From the NCBI GenBank assembly GCA_040414495.1, contig JBEDUI010000292.1, positions 1 through 47,635 of the forward strand: a stretch of DNA of 47,635 nucleotides, given 5' to 3'. Source of the stretch: DATAVB01 sp040414495. Its GTDB lineage: Bacteria > Actinomycetota > Actinomycetes > Mycobacteriales > QHCD01. Each line of letters starts with the position of its first letter. Position 1 is the stretch's first letter. Below are positions 28,217-35,849 of this stretch, in pieces. Below the pieces are notes generated by a model that saw only the letters and a list, made by a program, of their open reading frames with translations, ran no database searches and had not been told where the DNA came from. Made by a program: the position numbers and the translations under genes.

Positions 28217-29277
28217 CGCGCCACCTCCGCGTACGCCGCCGCAAGAAGTGTCGGCTCTGGGTCGTCGAGGATGCCAGGTTTCGCCAGCCCGTCAAGCACC
28301 ACAAACCGCAGCCTGCGTCCGCGTGTCTTCTTGTCGACCCGCATCGCGTCGGCGAGCTGGGGCCAGGCGTCGGCCGCGTACGTCGTGGGCAGGCCGAGTG
28401 CGGTGATGACGTCGCGGTGCCGGTCGGCCGTCGCCGCATCCAGCCGACCGCTGTGACGGCCCAACGCGGCAGCGAAGATCATCCCGACCGCGACCGCGTC
28501 GCCGTGCCGCCAGCGGTAGTGCTCGTGCCGCTCGATGGCGTGCCCCAGCGTGTGGCCGTAGTTGAGCATCTCGCGCGGCCCGGACTCGGTCAGGTCCCGT
28601 CCCACGACGTCGGCCTTGACCGCGATGGCTCGCTCGACCAGCTCGTGGGTGGCGGGGCCGGTCGGGTCGCTGGCGGCCTGCGGGTCGCGCTCGATGAGGT
28701 CGAGGATGACCGGGTCGGCGATGAACCCGGCCTTGACGACTTCGGCGAGACCGGCGAGGTAGTCCGCTCGGGGCAGGGTGCTCAGCGTGCTCAGGTCGCA
28801 CAACACGCCCGCGGGCGGATAGAAGGCGCCGACCAGGTTCTTGCCGGCGGCGGTGTTGACCGCGGTCTTGCCACCGACGGCGGCGTCCACCATTCCAAGC
28901 AACGTGGTCGGCACGTGCACCACCCGCACACCCCGTAGCCAGGCCGCCGCCACCCAACCGGCCAGGTCGGTGACCGCGCCACCGCCGACGCCGACCACCG
29001 CGTCGGTGCGGGTGAAACCGGCCGCGCCAAGGGCATCCCAGCACTGGCCGGCCACGGCCAAGGTCTTCGCCGCTTCGCCGTCGGGTACCTCGATCAGCTC
29101 GACCTGGCGCCCGGTCAGCTGGTCCGCCACCGCTGCGGCGACCGCGGCCAGCGGCGGTGCGTGGATGACCGCGACCCGGTCCGCGCCGCCGAGTAAGCCG
29201 GCCAGTTCTCCGCGTACGTCGGCGCCGATGACCACGTCGTAGGGCGCCGCGCCGGCAACCGTCAGCCGCGTGCTCAT
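28213..29277 (-). CDS. aroB: 3-dehydroquinate synthase
   Basis: It converts DAHP to 3-dehydroquinate with NAD+ and a divalent metal. The 354-aa product has the NAD-binding VVGVGGGAVTDLAGWVAAAW, VDAAVGGKTAVNTAAGKNL, and metal ligands in LAGLAEVVKAGF (Glu), MLNYGHTLGHAIERHEHY (His) and WRHGDAVAVGM (His). It overlaps aroK upstream and aroQ downstream by 4 nt each. Confidence 0.97.
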   Translation of the reverse strand: MSTRLTVAGAAPYDVVIGADVRGELAGLLGGADRVAVIHAPPLAAVAAAVADQLTGRQVELIEVPDGEAAKTLAVAGQCWDALGAAGFTRTDAVVGVGGGAVTDLAGWVAAAWLRGVRVVHVPTTLLGMVDAAVGGKTAVNTAAGKNLVGAFYPPAGVLCDLSTLSTLPRADYLAGLAEVVKAGFIADPVILDLIERDPQAASDPTGPATHELVERAIAVKADVVGRDLTESGPREMLNYGHTLGHAIERHEHYRWRHGDAVAVGMIFAAALGRHSGRLDAATADRHRDVITALGLPTTYAADAWPQLADAMRVDKKTRGRRLRFVVLDGLAKPGILDDPEPTLLAAAYAEVAR

Positions 29278-29771
29278 GACAGCCGTCCGACCACATCATC
29301 GGTGACGGCCTTGACGTCCTTGCTGCCGTCGACGACGAACGTGGCCACCTCTTCGTAGAGCGGTCGGCGGGCATCGAGCAGGGCGCGTAGCTGCGCCCGC
29401 GGGTTGCCGATCAACAGCGGACGGTCGCGATTCAGACCGATCCGTCGGACCGCATCGGGCACGTCGACGGACAGATAGACGACGGTCTGCTCGGCCAGCG
29501 CCTTGCGGGTATCCGGGTCGAGCACCGCTCCCCCGCCCAATGCGAGCACTCCCGCATGGCGGTCCAGCGCCGCGCTGATCGCCGCCCGTTCCAGGGCCCG
29601 GAAGTGCTCTTCACCGTCGTCGATGAAGATCTCCGAGATCGGCTTGCCGGCATCGTTCTCGATGTCGACGTCGGTGTCGCGGAAGTCGACGCCGAGCCGA
29701 TCGGCCACCGCGCGGCCGATCGTTGTCTTGCCGGCGCCGGGCGGGCCGACGATCACCAAGCGTGGGCTCAT
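29274..29771 (-). CDS. aroK: Shikimate kinase
   Basis: It phosphorylates shikimate at the 3-hydroxyl. The 165-aa P-loop kinase has VIVGPPGAGKTTIGRAVADR, the DTDVDIENDAGKPISEIF shikimate-binding segment, ALGGGAVLDPDTRKAL and the lid arginine region NRDRPLLIGNPRAQLRALLD. It overlaps aroC by 4 nt and aroB by 4 nt. Confidence 0.96.
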   Translation of the reverse strand: MSPRLVIVGPPGAGKTTIGRAVADRLGVDFRDTDVDIENDAGKPISEIFIDDGEEHFRALERAAISAALDRHAGVLALGGGAVLDPDTRKALAEQTVVYLSVDVPDAVRRIGLNRDRPLLIGNPRAQLRALLDARRPLYEEVATFVVDGSKDVKAVTDDVVGRLS

Positions 29772-30946
29772 CGGATCGTCAAATTCTCCAGGTAGGAATG
29801 GGCGTTACGGCGTAGCTCGGTGACCGAGTCGCCGCCGAACTTCTCGACTGCCGCCGCGGCCAGTACCAGGGCCACCATCGCTTCGGCGACGACGCCGGCC
29901 GGTGGCACGGCGCATACGTCGCTGCGCTGGTTGATTGCCACCGCCGGTTCGCCGGTCGAAACGTCCACTGTAGACAGAGCCCGTGGGACGGTAGAGATCG
30001 GCTTCATGGCAGCGCGGACCCGCAGCAGTTCGCCGGTACTCATTCCGCCCTCGATACCGCCGGCCCTCCCGGTCAACCGGCGGATGCCGTTCGGTCCGGT
30101 CTCGATCTCGTCGTGAGCGGCCGACCCACGCCGCCGCGCGGTTTCGAAACCGTCCCCGACTTCGACGCCCTTGATCGCCTGAATCCCCATCAGCGCGCCA
30201 GCAAGCTGCGCATCGAGCCGACGGTCCCAGTGCACGTAGCTCCCCAGGCCCGGCGGCAGGCCGTGCACCACGACCTCGACGACGCCGCCGAGCGTGTCGC
30301 CTTCCTTCTTGGCGGAGTCGATCTCGGCCACCATCGCATCGCTCGCGTCGACGTCGAAGGCGCGCACCGGGCTGGCCTCGATCGCGGCCCGGTCATTGGG
30401 CCCGGGGATCGCGCCGGCCGGGGCGCGGACGGTCCCGATCTCGACCACGTGGCTGAGCACCTCGACACCGAGCGTCTCGCGCAGCAACGACCGGGCCACC
30501 GTGCCCAGCGCCACCCGGGCCGCGGTCTCCCGGGCGCTGGCGCGCTCCAACACCGGTCGGGCATCACTGAACCCGTACTTCTGCATGCCGACCAGGTCGG
30601 CGTGCCCCGGACGCGGCCGAGTCAACGGGGCGTTGCGGGCCAGCCCGTTGAGCGCGTCGGGGTCCACCGGGTCGGCGGCCATGACCGTCTCCCACTTCGG
30701 CCACTCGGTGTTGCCGATCCGGACCGCGACCGGTCCGCCGAGAGAAAGGCCATGCCGGACGCCGCCGGTCAGTTCGACCGCGTCCTGTTCGAACTTCATC
30801 CGTGCGCCGCGACCGTAGCCGGCGCGGCGACGGGCCAACTCGTCGGCAATAAGTTGGCTGGTCACCGGAACTCCCGCGGGAAGTCCCTCGATGACCGCGA
30901 CCAACGCCTGACCATGCGACTCACCGGCCGTTATCCATCGCAGCAC
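29768..30946 (-). CDS. aroC: Chorismate synthase
   Basis: It makes chorismate from EPSP using reduced FMN. The 392-aa product has MLRWITAGESHGQALVAVIE, RRRAGYGRGARMKFEQD, the flavin/phosphate segment ASARETAARVALGTVARSLL and GGIEGGMSTGELLRVRAAMK, then RSDVCAVPPAGVVAEAM. The start is a GTG. It is first of the aroC-aroK-aroB-aroQ operon. aroE lies separately at 33392; aroA and aroF/G are not in the window. Confidence 0.97.
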   Translation of the reverse strand: MLRWITAGESHGQALVAVIEGLPAGVPVTSQLIADELARRRAGYGRGARMKFEQDAVELTGGVRHGLSLGGPVAVRIGNTEWPKWETVMAADPVDPDALNGLARNAPLTRPRPGHADLVGMQKYGFSDARPVLERASARETAARVALGTVARSLLRETLGVEVLSHVVEIGTVRAPAGAIPGPNDRAAIEASPVRAFDVDASDAMVAEIDSAKKEGDTLGGVVEVVVHGLPPGLGSYVHWDRRLDAQLAGALMGIQAIKGVEVGDGFETARRRGSAAHDEIETGPNGIRRLTGRAGGIEGGMSTGELLRVRAAMKPISTVPRALSTVDVSTGEPAVAINQRSDVCAVPPAGVVAEAMVALVLAAAAVEKFGGDSVTELRRNAHSYLENLTIR

Positions 30947-30987
30947 GCCGCAAGTCTTTCATCACGTGGCCTCCAGGGTGCATGCGG

Positions 30988-31680
30988 TCAGCCCGCCGTT
31001 CCCAGATAGGCGTCGACGGCCCAGCGGCCGATCGACACGGCGAGCAACGCGCCAGCTAAGAGCGACGGACCGAAAGGCACATTCGTCTTCCAACCCGCCG
31101 ACCCGGCGAGCAACATCACGATCGCCACCAACGCGCCGATGACGAAGCCGGCGACCAACCCCAGAATCACCGGGCCAACCCCGAACCAACCCAGGTAGAG
31201 GCCCAGCGCGCCGGCCAACTTCGTATCGCCGAAGCCGATGCCGCCCACAAATGCCAGCACGAAGAAGACCGCGAACACCGCCGCCATTGCGATCAACGCG
31301 CGCACGTACGCGTGCCCGTTCAACGTTGCGGCGGCCGCGATGCCGAGCAGCAGGATGCCCGCGCCATATAAGGGAAACGTCAACACGTCGGGCAGCCGAT
31401 GGCACTGGACATCGATCACCGCCAGGGCCGCCGCGCTCCCCGCCAGCCACACATACGCCGGCAGCGCCGCCGTCCAACCCAGCCTGCCGCCGATCACGGT
31501 CATCAGAACGGTCGAGAGGCCGGTGACCAGAACGGCTCGCGATCCACCCGCGGGCGCGCCGCGCCACCAGCCCGGCGGCCGGACAGACCCGTCGGCCGGA
31601 ACTGTCGTGGTCAACGCCGCCAGCGCCGGACCGGTCAGGAGACCGATCACGGCGCAGCAGAGCGCGGTCAGCAGGTTCAC
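30988..31680 (-). CDS. Prepilin peptidase (A24 family)
   Basis: The 230-aa membrane protein has about seven hydrophobic segments and both catalytic aspartates of type IV prepilin peptidases: Asp in ALAVIDVQCHRLPDVLTFPL and Asp in the GxGD motif GGIGFGDTKLAGALGLYLG. It lacks the N-terminal methylase domain with zinc cysteines, as in short actinobacterial forms. I start at GTG 31680 (VNLLTALCC) because TAATGT lies 7 nt upstream and the protein then begins in the first membrane helix; a frame 22 codons longer exists. No pilin or secretion genes are nearby. Related genomes keep such a gene next to aroC. Confidence 0.9.
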   Translation of the reverse strand: MNLLTALCCAVIGLLTGPALAALTTTVPADGSVRPPGWWRGAPAGGSRAVLVTGLSTVLMTVIGGRLGWTAALPAYVWLAGSAAALAVIDVQCHRLPDVLTFPLYGAGILLLGIAAAATLNGHAYVRALIAMAAVFAVFFVLAFVGGIGFGDTKLAGALGLYLGWFGVGPVILGLVAGFVIGALVAIVMLLAGSAGWKTNVPFGPSLLAGALLAVSIGRWAVDAYLGTAG

Positions 31681-31687
31681 GATCGGG

Positions 31688-31693
31688 ACATTA
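31688..31693 (-). promoter_or_regulatory. -10 box, likely leaderless prepilin peptidase transcript
   Basis: TAATGT on the minus strand, 7 nt before the GTG at 31680, with no ribosome binding site. Confidence 0.5.
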
Positions 31694-31720
31694 GCGACCG
31701 CGCAAGTACGGTGCCGTGAG

Positions 31721-31747
31721 ATATCCACAGGCCTGCCGTTATCCACA
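31721..31747 (+). promoter_or_regulatory. Two DnaA-box-like sites
   Basis: TTATCCACA (31739-31747) is a perfect match to the DnaA box consensus, and ATATCCACA (31721-31729) differs at one base. They are in the same orientation, 18 bp apart, within a near-direct repeat TATCCACAGGC. They lie between the divergent prepilin peptidase and acetyltransferase genes, upstream of both. Confidence 0.6.
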
Positions 31748-31778
31748 GGCAGCCATCGGGGTTGCGCCGGAAACTGCG

Positions 31779-32534
31779 ATGATGCGGCGCATGTCCGACC
31801 TCATCATCAGCACCCTCGCCGAGCGCCCCGAGCTGCTCGACCGGATCTATGACGTGGCCGAGGAATGGCCCGAGTTCATGGATCACGACCGCGTAGCCAA
31901 CGCGCTCTTTTATCAGGTTGCGAGGCTGTTTCCGGCCTACACGATCGTTGCGACCACGCGTGATGGCGCGCTCGTGGGCCGCGGGCGCAGCGTGCCGTTC
32001 GCACTGCAGGGGCGCGGCGAATTGCCCGATGGCGGTTGGGACCAGGTCATGTTGTGGGCGTTCCGGGATCTGCAAGGCGACGTAGCACCGGATGCCGCCA
32101 GCGCGCTGGACATCACGATCAGCACGCCCTTCACCGGGCGCGGTCTGTCCAAGGAGATCCTCGCGGCCATGCGACATACGGTCGCCGCGCAGGGGGTGAG
32201 GACGCTCGTCGCCCCGGTGCGGCCGAATCAGAAGCACCTTCAGCCGCAGCTGTCGATGCAGGAGTACGTGGCACAGACCCGGGCCGACGGACTTCCCGTC
32301 GATCCGTGGTTACGAACGCACGTGCGTGCCGGCGGTGTCATCGAGCGCGTCGCCCCGACGTCGATGACGATGGTCGGTTCGCTGGCCGAGTGGCGGGCAT
32401 GGACCGGCCTGCCGTTCGACCGGGACGGGGCCGTGGAGGTGCCGCAGGCGTTGGTACCGGTGCACTGCAGCCTCGCCCATGACTACGCCGTCTACGTCGA
32501 GCCGAATGTGTGGGTGCGCCATGACTTGAGCTAG
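31779..32534 (+). CDS. GNAT-like N-acetyltransferase
   Basis: The 251-aa product has a GNAT-like core in its first half: TLAERPELLDRIYDVAEEWP, a central strand AYTIVATTRDGALVGRGRSV, then ALDITISTPFTGRGLSKEIL (acetyl-CoA loop region reading FTGRGLSKEIL), and LVAPVRPNQKHLQPQLSMQE with a later VAPTSMTMVGSLAEWRAWTG. This layout is seen in actinobacterial acetyltransferases of unknown substrate. Three in-frame ATGs (31779, 31782, 31791) compete and none has a good ribosome binding site, so the start is uncertain by four codons. Confidence 0.8.
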   Translation: MMRRMSDLIISTLAERPELLDRIYDVAEEWPEFMDHDRVANALFYQVARLFPAYTIVATTRDGALVGRGRSVPFALQGRGELPDGGWDQVMLWAFRDLQGDVAPDAASALDITISTPFTGRGLSKEILAAMRHTVAAQGVRTLVAPVRPNQKHLQPQLSMQEYVAQTRADGLPVDPWLRTHVRAGGVIERVAPTSMTMVGSLAEWRAWTGLPFDRDGAVEVPQALVPVHCSLAHDYAVYVEPNVWVRHDLS

Positions 32535-32562
32535 GTAATTCTCACTGTGCCGCGGAAACGAT

Positions 32563-32593
32563 CCGGCGTGGTGGGGCCAGCGCGCCACGCCGG
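32563..32593. terminator. Inverted repeat between convergent genes, possible terminator
   Basis: CCGGCGTGG (32563-32571) and CCACGCCGG (32585-32593) form a perfect 9-bp GC-rich stem with a 13-nt loop. It lies between the ends of the acetyltransferase and regulator genes. There is no T-run, so termination is only inferred. Confidence 0.45.
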
Positions 32594-32626
32594 TTCGCGT
32601 CCGTGACTAGGACCAGGCCGACGGGA

Positions 32627-33331
32627 TCAGGCGACCGGATCGGGCACCGGGTGGGTGCCGGTCTGGAAGCCAACCCGTGCCTGCGGTGAACTGCTGGCGT
32701 CCGTGCCACCCTGCGCGGCCTGGGGGGCCTCGACGCGCGGTGCGGGCACTTGGTTCGCCGGGTCTGCCAATGCGGCCGAGGATCCGACCGGCGTTGCATT
32801 GGTGGTTGCGGTCGGCTCAGTCGTGCCTGAATTCGTCGCGGCTGGATTCGTCGCGCTTGAATTCGTCGCGGCTGGATTCGCCACGGCGGAATTCGTCGCG
32901 CTCGAATTCGTTGCGCTCGAATTCGTCGCACTTGAATTCGCAACGGCTGCGCCCGCCACGCTGGAATTCGCCGCGGTTGAGCCCGTCGCGCCTGAGTCGG
33001 TTGGAGTGCTGCCCAGCGCCGGTGTTCCGGCGCTTTCGGCCAACTCCAACAGGCGCCGCAGTGCCCGGCCCTCGCGCGCGAATGCCGCGCGTCCGTGCTG
33101 GGTCACCGAGACCTGGGTTCGGGGTCGGCGGTTCTCGAAGGCCTTGTCGATGGCGACGTAGCCGGCTTCCTCGAGCATCCGCAGATGCTGACCGAGGTTG
33201 CCTTTGGTGACGTCGAGTCCGCGGCAGAGCGTCGAGAAATCGGCTCGGTCACCCCCGATGAGAGTGGCGAGGATTCCCAGCCGGACCCGCTGGTGCACAA
33301 CATCGTCGAGGTCGTGGATCGGATGGTTCAT
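32627..33331 (-). CDS. Winged-helix transcriptional regulator with low-complexity repeat tail
   Basis: Residues 1-95 form a compact winged-helix DNA-binding domain of the ArsR/MarR-like HTH_34 type: VVHQRVRLGILATLIGGDRA, DFSTLCRGLDVTKGNLGQHL, RMLEEAGYVAIDKAFENRRP, then RTQVSVTQHGRAAF. Such small regulators are usually about 100 aa. Here about 135 more residues follow, with a core of five-residue near-repeats (NSSAT, NSAVA, NPAAT) encoded by a 15-bp DNA repeat, then a Pro/Ala/Gln-rich end. The tail looks disordered. It follows aroE by 60 nt on the same strand. Target genes are unknown. Confidence 0.85.
   Translation of the reverse strand: MNHPIHDLDDVVHQRVRLGILATLIGGDRADFSTLCRGLDVTKGNLGQHLRMLEEAGYVAIDKAFENRRPRTQVSVTQHGRAAFAREGRALRRLLELAESAGTPALGSTPTDSGATGSTAANSSVAGAAVANSSATNSSATNSSATNSAVANPAATNSSATNPAATNSGTTEPTATTNATPVGSSAALADPANQVPAPRVEAPQAAQGGTDASSSPQARVGFQTGTHPVPDPVA
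32829..32993. repeat. 15-bp tandem repeat inside the regulator gene
   Basis: The unit GAATTCGTCGCGCT(T/C) repeats in a strict 15-bp register from 32829 through at least 32979 (about 11 units). Starts at 32829, 32859, 32889, 32904, 32919, 32934 and 32964 keep GAATTC, and those at 32844 and 32874 read GGATTC. The register keeps the frame and encodes the five-residue repeats of the tail. Confidence 0.9.
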
Positions 33332-33391
33332 AGTGTGTGTCGAGTCCCCCTACTTGTCTCGAGCGTTTCGGTGTCCGGTCAGGACGCCGAG

Positions 33392-34216
33392 CTACGCATG
33401 TTGATGGTCTGTCGTACTGCCTATGCGGCCAGCGAGAGCGGTGCGCATGGCCTCCAGCGGCGCCGCCCTGCCGGTCATCAGCTCGACCTGTCCCAGTGCT
33501 TGATGCAGCAGCAGGTCCAGGCCGCTGACGACGACTCGTCCCGCCTGCCGGGCCGATCTGGCCAGCTCGGTCGGCCACGGGTCGTAGATAACGTCAAAAA
33601 CCACGCCGTCCCGGCTCCACCGCTCCGGTCGGGCCAGCGGGTCGGCGGCGCCGCGAGGCAACGTCGCGATCACCAGCGGCGCCGCGTACAGCGCCGGATC
33701 GTCCAGCCCGGCCCGGATATCGGGCCGGACACCGAGCCGTTCGGCCGTGGCGCGCAGCGAGCCCGCGCGCGCCGGCGAGCGAACCAGCACGGTCGGCGCC
33801 GATTCGCCCAGCTCGCGCAGTGCGGCCAGCGCCGCCTGCGCCGTACCGCCCGCGCCGAGGATCACCGCTCCGGCACCGCTGCGGACCCCGACCTCGGCCA
33901 GCGCGCTGATCAGGCCGGGCACATCCGTGTTGTCGGCGTACCACTGACCGCCCCGTCGGACGACGGTATTGGCCGCACCGACCGCCACGGCCAATTCGCT
34001 GGCCGAATCGGCATGTGTCAACGCCGCGCGCTTGCACGGCATCGTCACCGACAACCCAGCCCAGTCGTCCCGCAGCAGGTCAGCGAAGCCAGCCTCGTCG
34101 CATTCGACCGCCGTATAGGTCCAGTCCGACAGGGCCAGCGCGGCGTACGCGGCCCGATGCAGATCAGGCGAGAGCGAATGCGAAATGGGTTGCCCGACAA
34201 CGGCGGCACGCGGCAT
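33392..34216 (-). CDS. aroE: Shikimate dehydrogenase
   Basis: It reduces 3-dehydroshikimate with NADPH. The 274-aa product has the substrate domain (VVGQPISHSLSPDLHRAAY), the catalytic lysine in LSVTMPCKRAALTHAD (usual motif SVTMPHK; His replaced by Cys, Lys kept), YADNTDVPGLISAL with the catalytic Asp, and the NADP loop VILGAGGTAQAALAAL. It abuts mltG with no gap, suggesting a shared transcript alaS-ruvX-mltG-aroE. Confidence 0.95.
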   Translation of the reverse strand: MPRAAVVGQPISHSLSPDLHRAAYAALALSDWTYTAVECDEAGFADLLRDDWAGLSVTMPCKRAALTHADSASELAVAVGAANTVVRRGGQWYADNTDVPGLISALAEVGVRSGAGAVILGAGGTAQAALAALRELGESAPTVLVRSPARAGSLRATAERLGVRPDIRAGLDDPALYAAPLVIATLPRGAADPLARPERWSRDGVVFDVIYDPWPTELARSARQAGRVVVSGLDLLLHQALGQVELMTGRAAPLEAMRTALAGRIGSTTDHQHA

Positions 34217-35323
34217 CTAATACACGCCCTCGGCCTGCGACTTGGCTTTTTGCCGGGCGAACGCCTTCGGGTCGGCCGTGAAGTACGAGTGTCCGGCCCG
34301 GTCGGCCTTGACGAAGTACACCCAGTCCCCGCGCGCCGGATGCAACGCCGCGTTGATCGCCTCCAGGCCCGGGTTGGCGATCGGGCCGGGCGGCAACCCC
34401 TTGTGCAGGTAGGTGTTGTACGGCGAATTGGTGTGGATCAGGTTCTCCGACACCCGGGCCTTGTTCCGGCCCAGCGCGTAGTTGATCGTCGAGTCCATCT
34501 GCAGCGGCATGTCCTTGGCCAGCCGGTTGTAGATGACCCGGGCCACCTTGGGGAAGTCGGAAGTGATGGCTTCCTTTTCCAACAGCGAGGCCACGATCAT
34601 GACCCGCTCCGGGGTGAGCCGCACCCCCGGCACTTTGCCCTGCAGCCCGGCCGTACCCACCTGCTTCTTCTGTTCCGAGACCATCATCTTCAGCACCGCG
34701 GTCGCGGTCGCGTTCTGCGGGAAGTTGTACGTCGTCGGGAACAGGTAGCCCTCGAGCCGGCCCTCGGCGTACGAAGGCAGCCCCAGCGCGGCGGTTTTGT
34801 GCGCGGCGGCGGTCAGTTCGGCCGTGGTCAGGTTCGTGCCCTTGGCGATGACGGCAAAGGTCTGGGTCGCGGTGAGCCCCTCGGGGATGATGACCCGGCC
34901 CACGCGCGAAACCGGGTCGAGCACCAGGGACAGCGCCGCCGAGCCGCTCATGTGCTTGTGCAGTCGGTACGTTCCGGGCTGGATCGACAGCGCCCGCTTA
35001 TCCTTCTCGGCCGCGTTGCGAAACGCGCGGGTGCTTTTGATGACCTGGTCCTTGAGCATGGTGGCGCCGATATCGGCCGCCGTATCGCCATCCTGGACCT
35101 GGATGTACACCGTTCCGGCCCCAGATCCGGTGTAATCCGGTGCCGCGCCGGCCCGGCGCCATATCTCGCGGCCGCCGTAGACAACGCCAACGGCGACCAC
35201 AACCACGACCAATAAGGCCAGCACCGGTCCGACTGGTGTGCGCCGACGCCGCCGGCGGCGGTGATGCCGCCTACGACCAGGCTCTTCGTCGTCGTCGAGA
35301 CCAAGGATGGAGAGGTCGCTCAC
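34217..35323 (-). CDS. mltG: Endolytic murein transglycosylase MltG
   Basis: This inner-membrane enzyme cuts nascent glycan strands and ends peptidoglycan chain growth. The 368-aa product has a short cytoplasmic head with an extreme basic run (RRRHHRRRRRRR), one membrane helix (PVLALLVVVVVAVGVVYGG), a LysM-like region (YIQVQDGDTAADIG) and the YceG domain with the catalytic Glu in VMIVASLLEKEAITSDFPKV and YLFPTTYNFPQNATA. I start at GTG 35323 (VSDLSILGL), with AGGAG 6 nt upstream; a longer frame exists to 35356. Confidence 0.95.
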   Translation of the reverse strand: MSDLSILGLDDDEEPGRRRHHRRRRRRRTPVGPVLALLVVVVVAVGVVYGGREIWRRAGAAPDYTGSGAGTVYIQVQDGDTAADIGATMLKDQVIKSTRAFRNAAEKDKRALSIQPGTYRLHKHMSGSAALSLVLDPVSRVGRVIIPEGLTATQTFAVIAKGTNLTTAELTAAAHKTAALGLPSYAEGRLEGYLFPTTYNFPQNATATAVLKMMVSEQKKQVGTAGLQGKVPGVRLTPERVMIVASLLEKEAITSDFPKVARVIYNRLAKDMPLQMDSTINYALGRNKARVSENLIHTNSPYNTYLHKGLPPGPIANPGLEAINAALHPARGDWVYFVKADRAGHSYFTADPKAFARQKAKSQAEGVY

Positions 35324-35402
35324 GCCGGCTCCTGCCATGTCACACCGGCGCTCCAATTCTCAGCGACGTCGCGGATTGCGGCGTCGCAGCGGGCTCGCCG
35401 GC

Positions 35403-35849
35403 TCATCGCCGCTGCCTTTGTTGGTCGAGCCACCCTTGAAGTATGAGGGTCGCTGCAAGTTGGTCAATCACTGGGCGTTGCTTGCGGGTAGACACACCGT
35501 GGCGGGACAGCTGTTTGCTGGCCGCGGCGGTCGTCATGCGCTCGTCGAGCGTGTGCACGGGGATGGGGGCGATCCGCTCGGCGAGAGTCGAAACGTACTG
35601 GATCGCCGCCTCGGCTGCAGGACCGACCTCCCCGGAAAGCCGGCGCGGCAGCCCGACCACGACTTCGACGACATCCCGTTCGGCCACCAATTCAGCAATC
35701 GCCTCGATGTCGCCGGCGTCCCGGGTCAGGGTCGTCAACGGGGTGGCCAGCAGGCCGTCCGGGTCGCTGGCCGCTACCCCGACCCGGACGGTACCGACGT
35801 CGATGCCGAGTCGGACGCCGCGAATCGGGCCGGCGTCATCACCGCTCAC
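35403..35849 (-). CDS. ruvX: Holliday junction resolvase-like RuvX (YqgF)
   Basis: The 148-aa RNase H-fold protein has the active-site Asp in RLGIDVGTVRVGVAASDPDG, VVVGLPRRLSGEVGPAA, HTLDERMTTAAASKQL with the acidic pair, and VIDQLAATLILQGWLD near the end. The family is implicated in 16S rRNA maturation and possibly recombination. It overlaps alaS by 4 nt, the usual pairing. Confidence 0.95.
   Translation of the reverse strand: MSGDDAGPIRGVRLGIDVGTVRVGVAASDPDGLLATPLTTLTRDAGDIEAIAELVAERDVVEVVVGLPRRLSGEVGPAAEAAIQYVSTLAERIAPIPVHTLDERMTTAAASKQLSRHGVSTRKQRPVIDQLAATLILQGWLDQQRQRR

Noticed and set aside
31681..31746. 22-codon longer prepilin peptidase
   Set aside because: The extension covers the inferred -10 box and a DnaA-box-like site and is not membrane-like.
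33095..35215. 706-aa open frame opposite aroE and mltG
   Set aside because: Shadow of two real genes, without a ribosome binding site or motifs.
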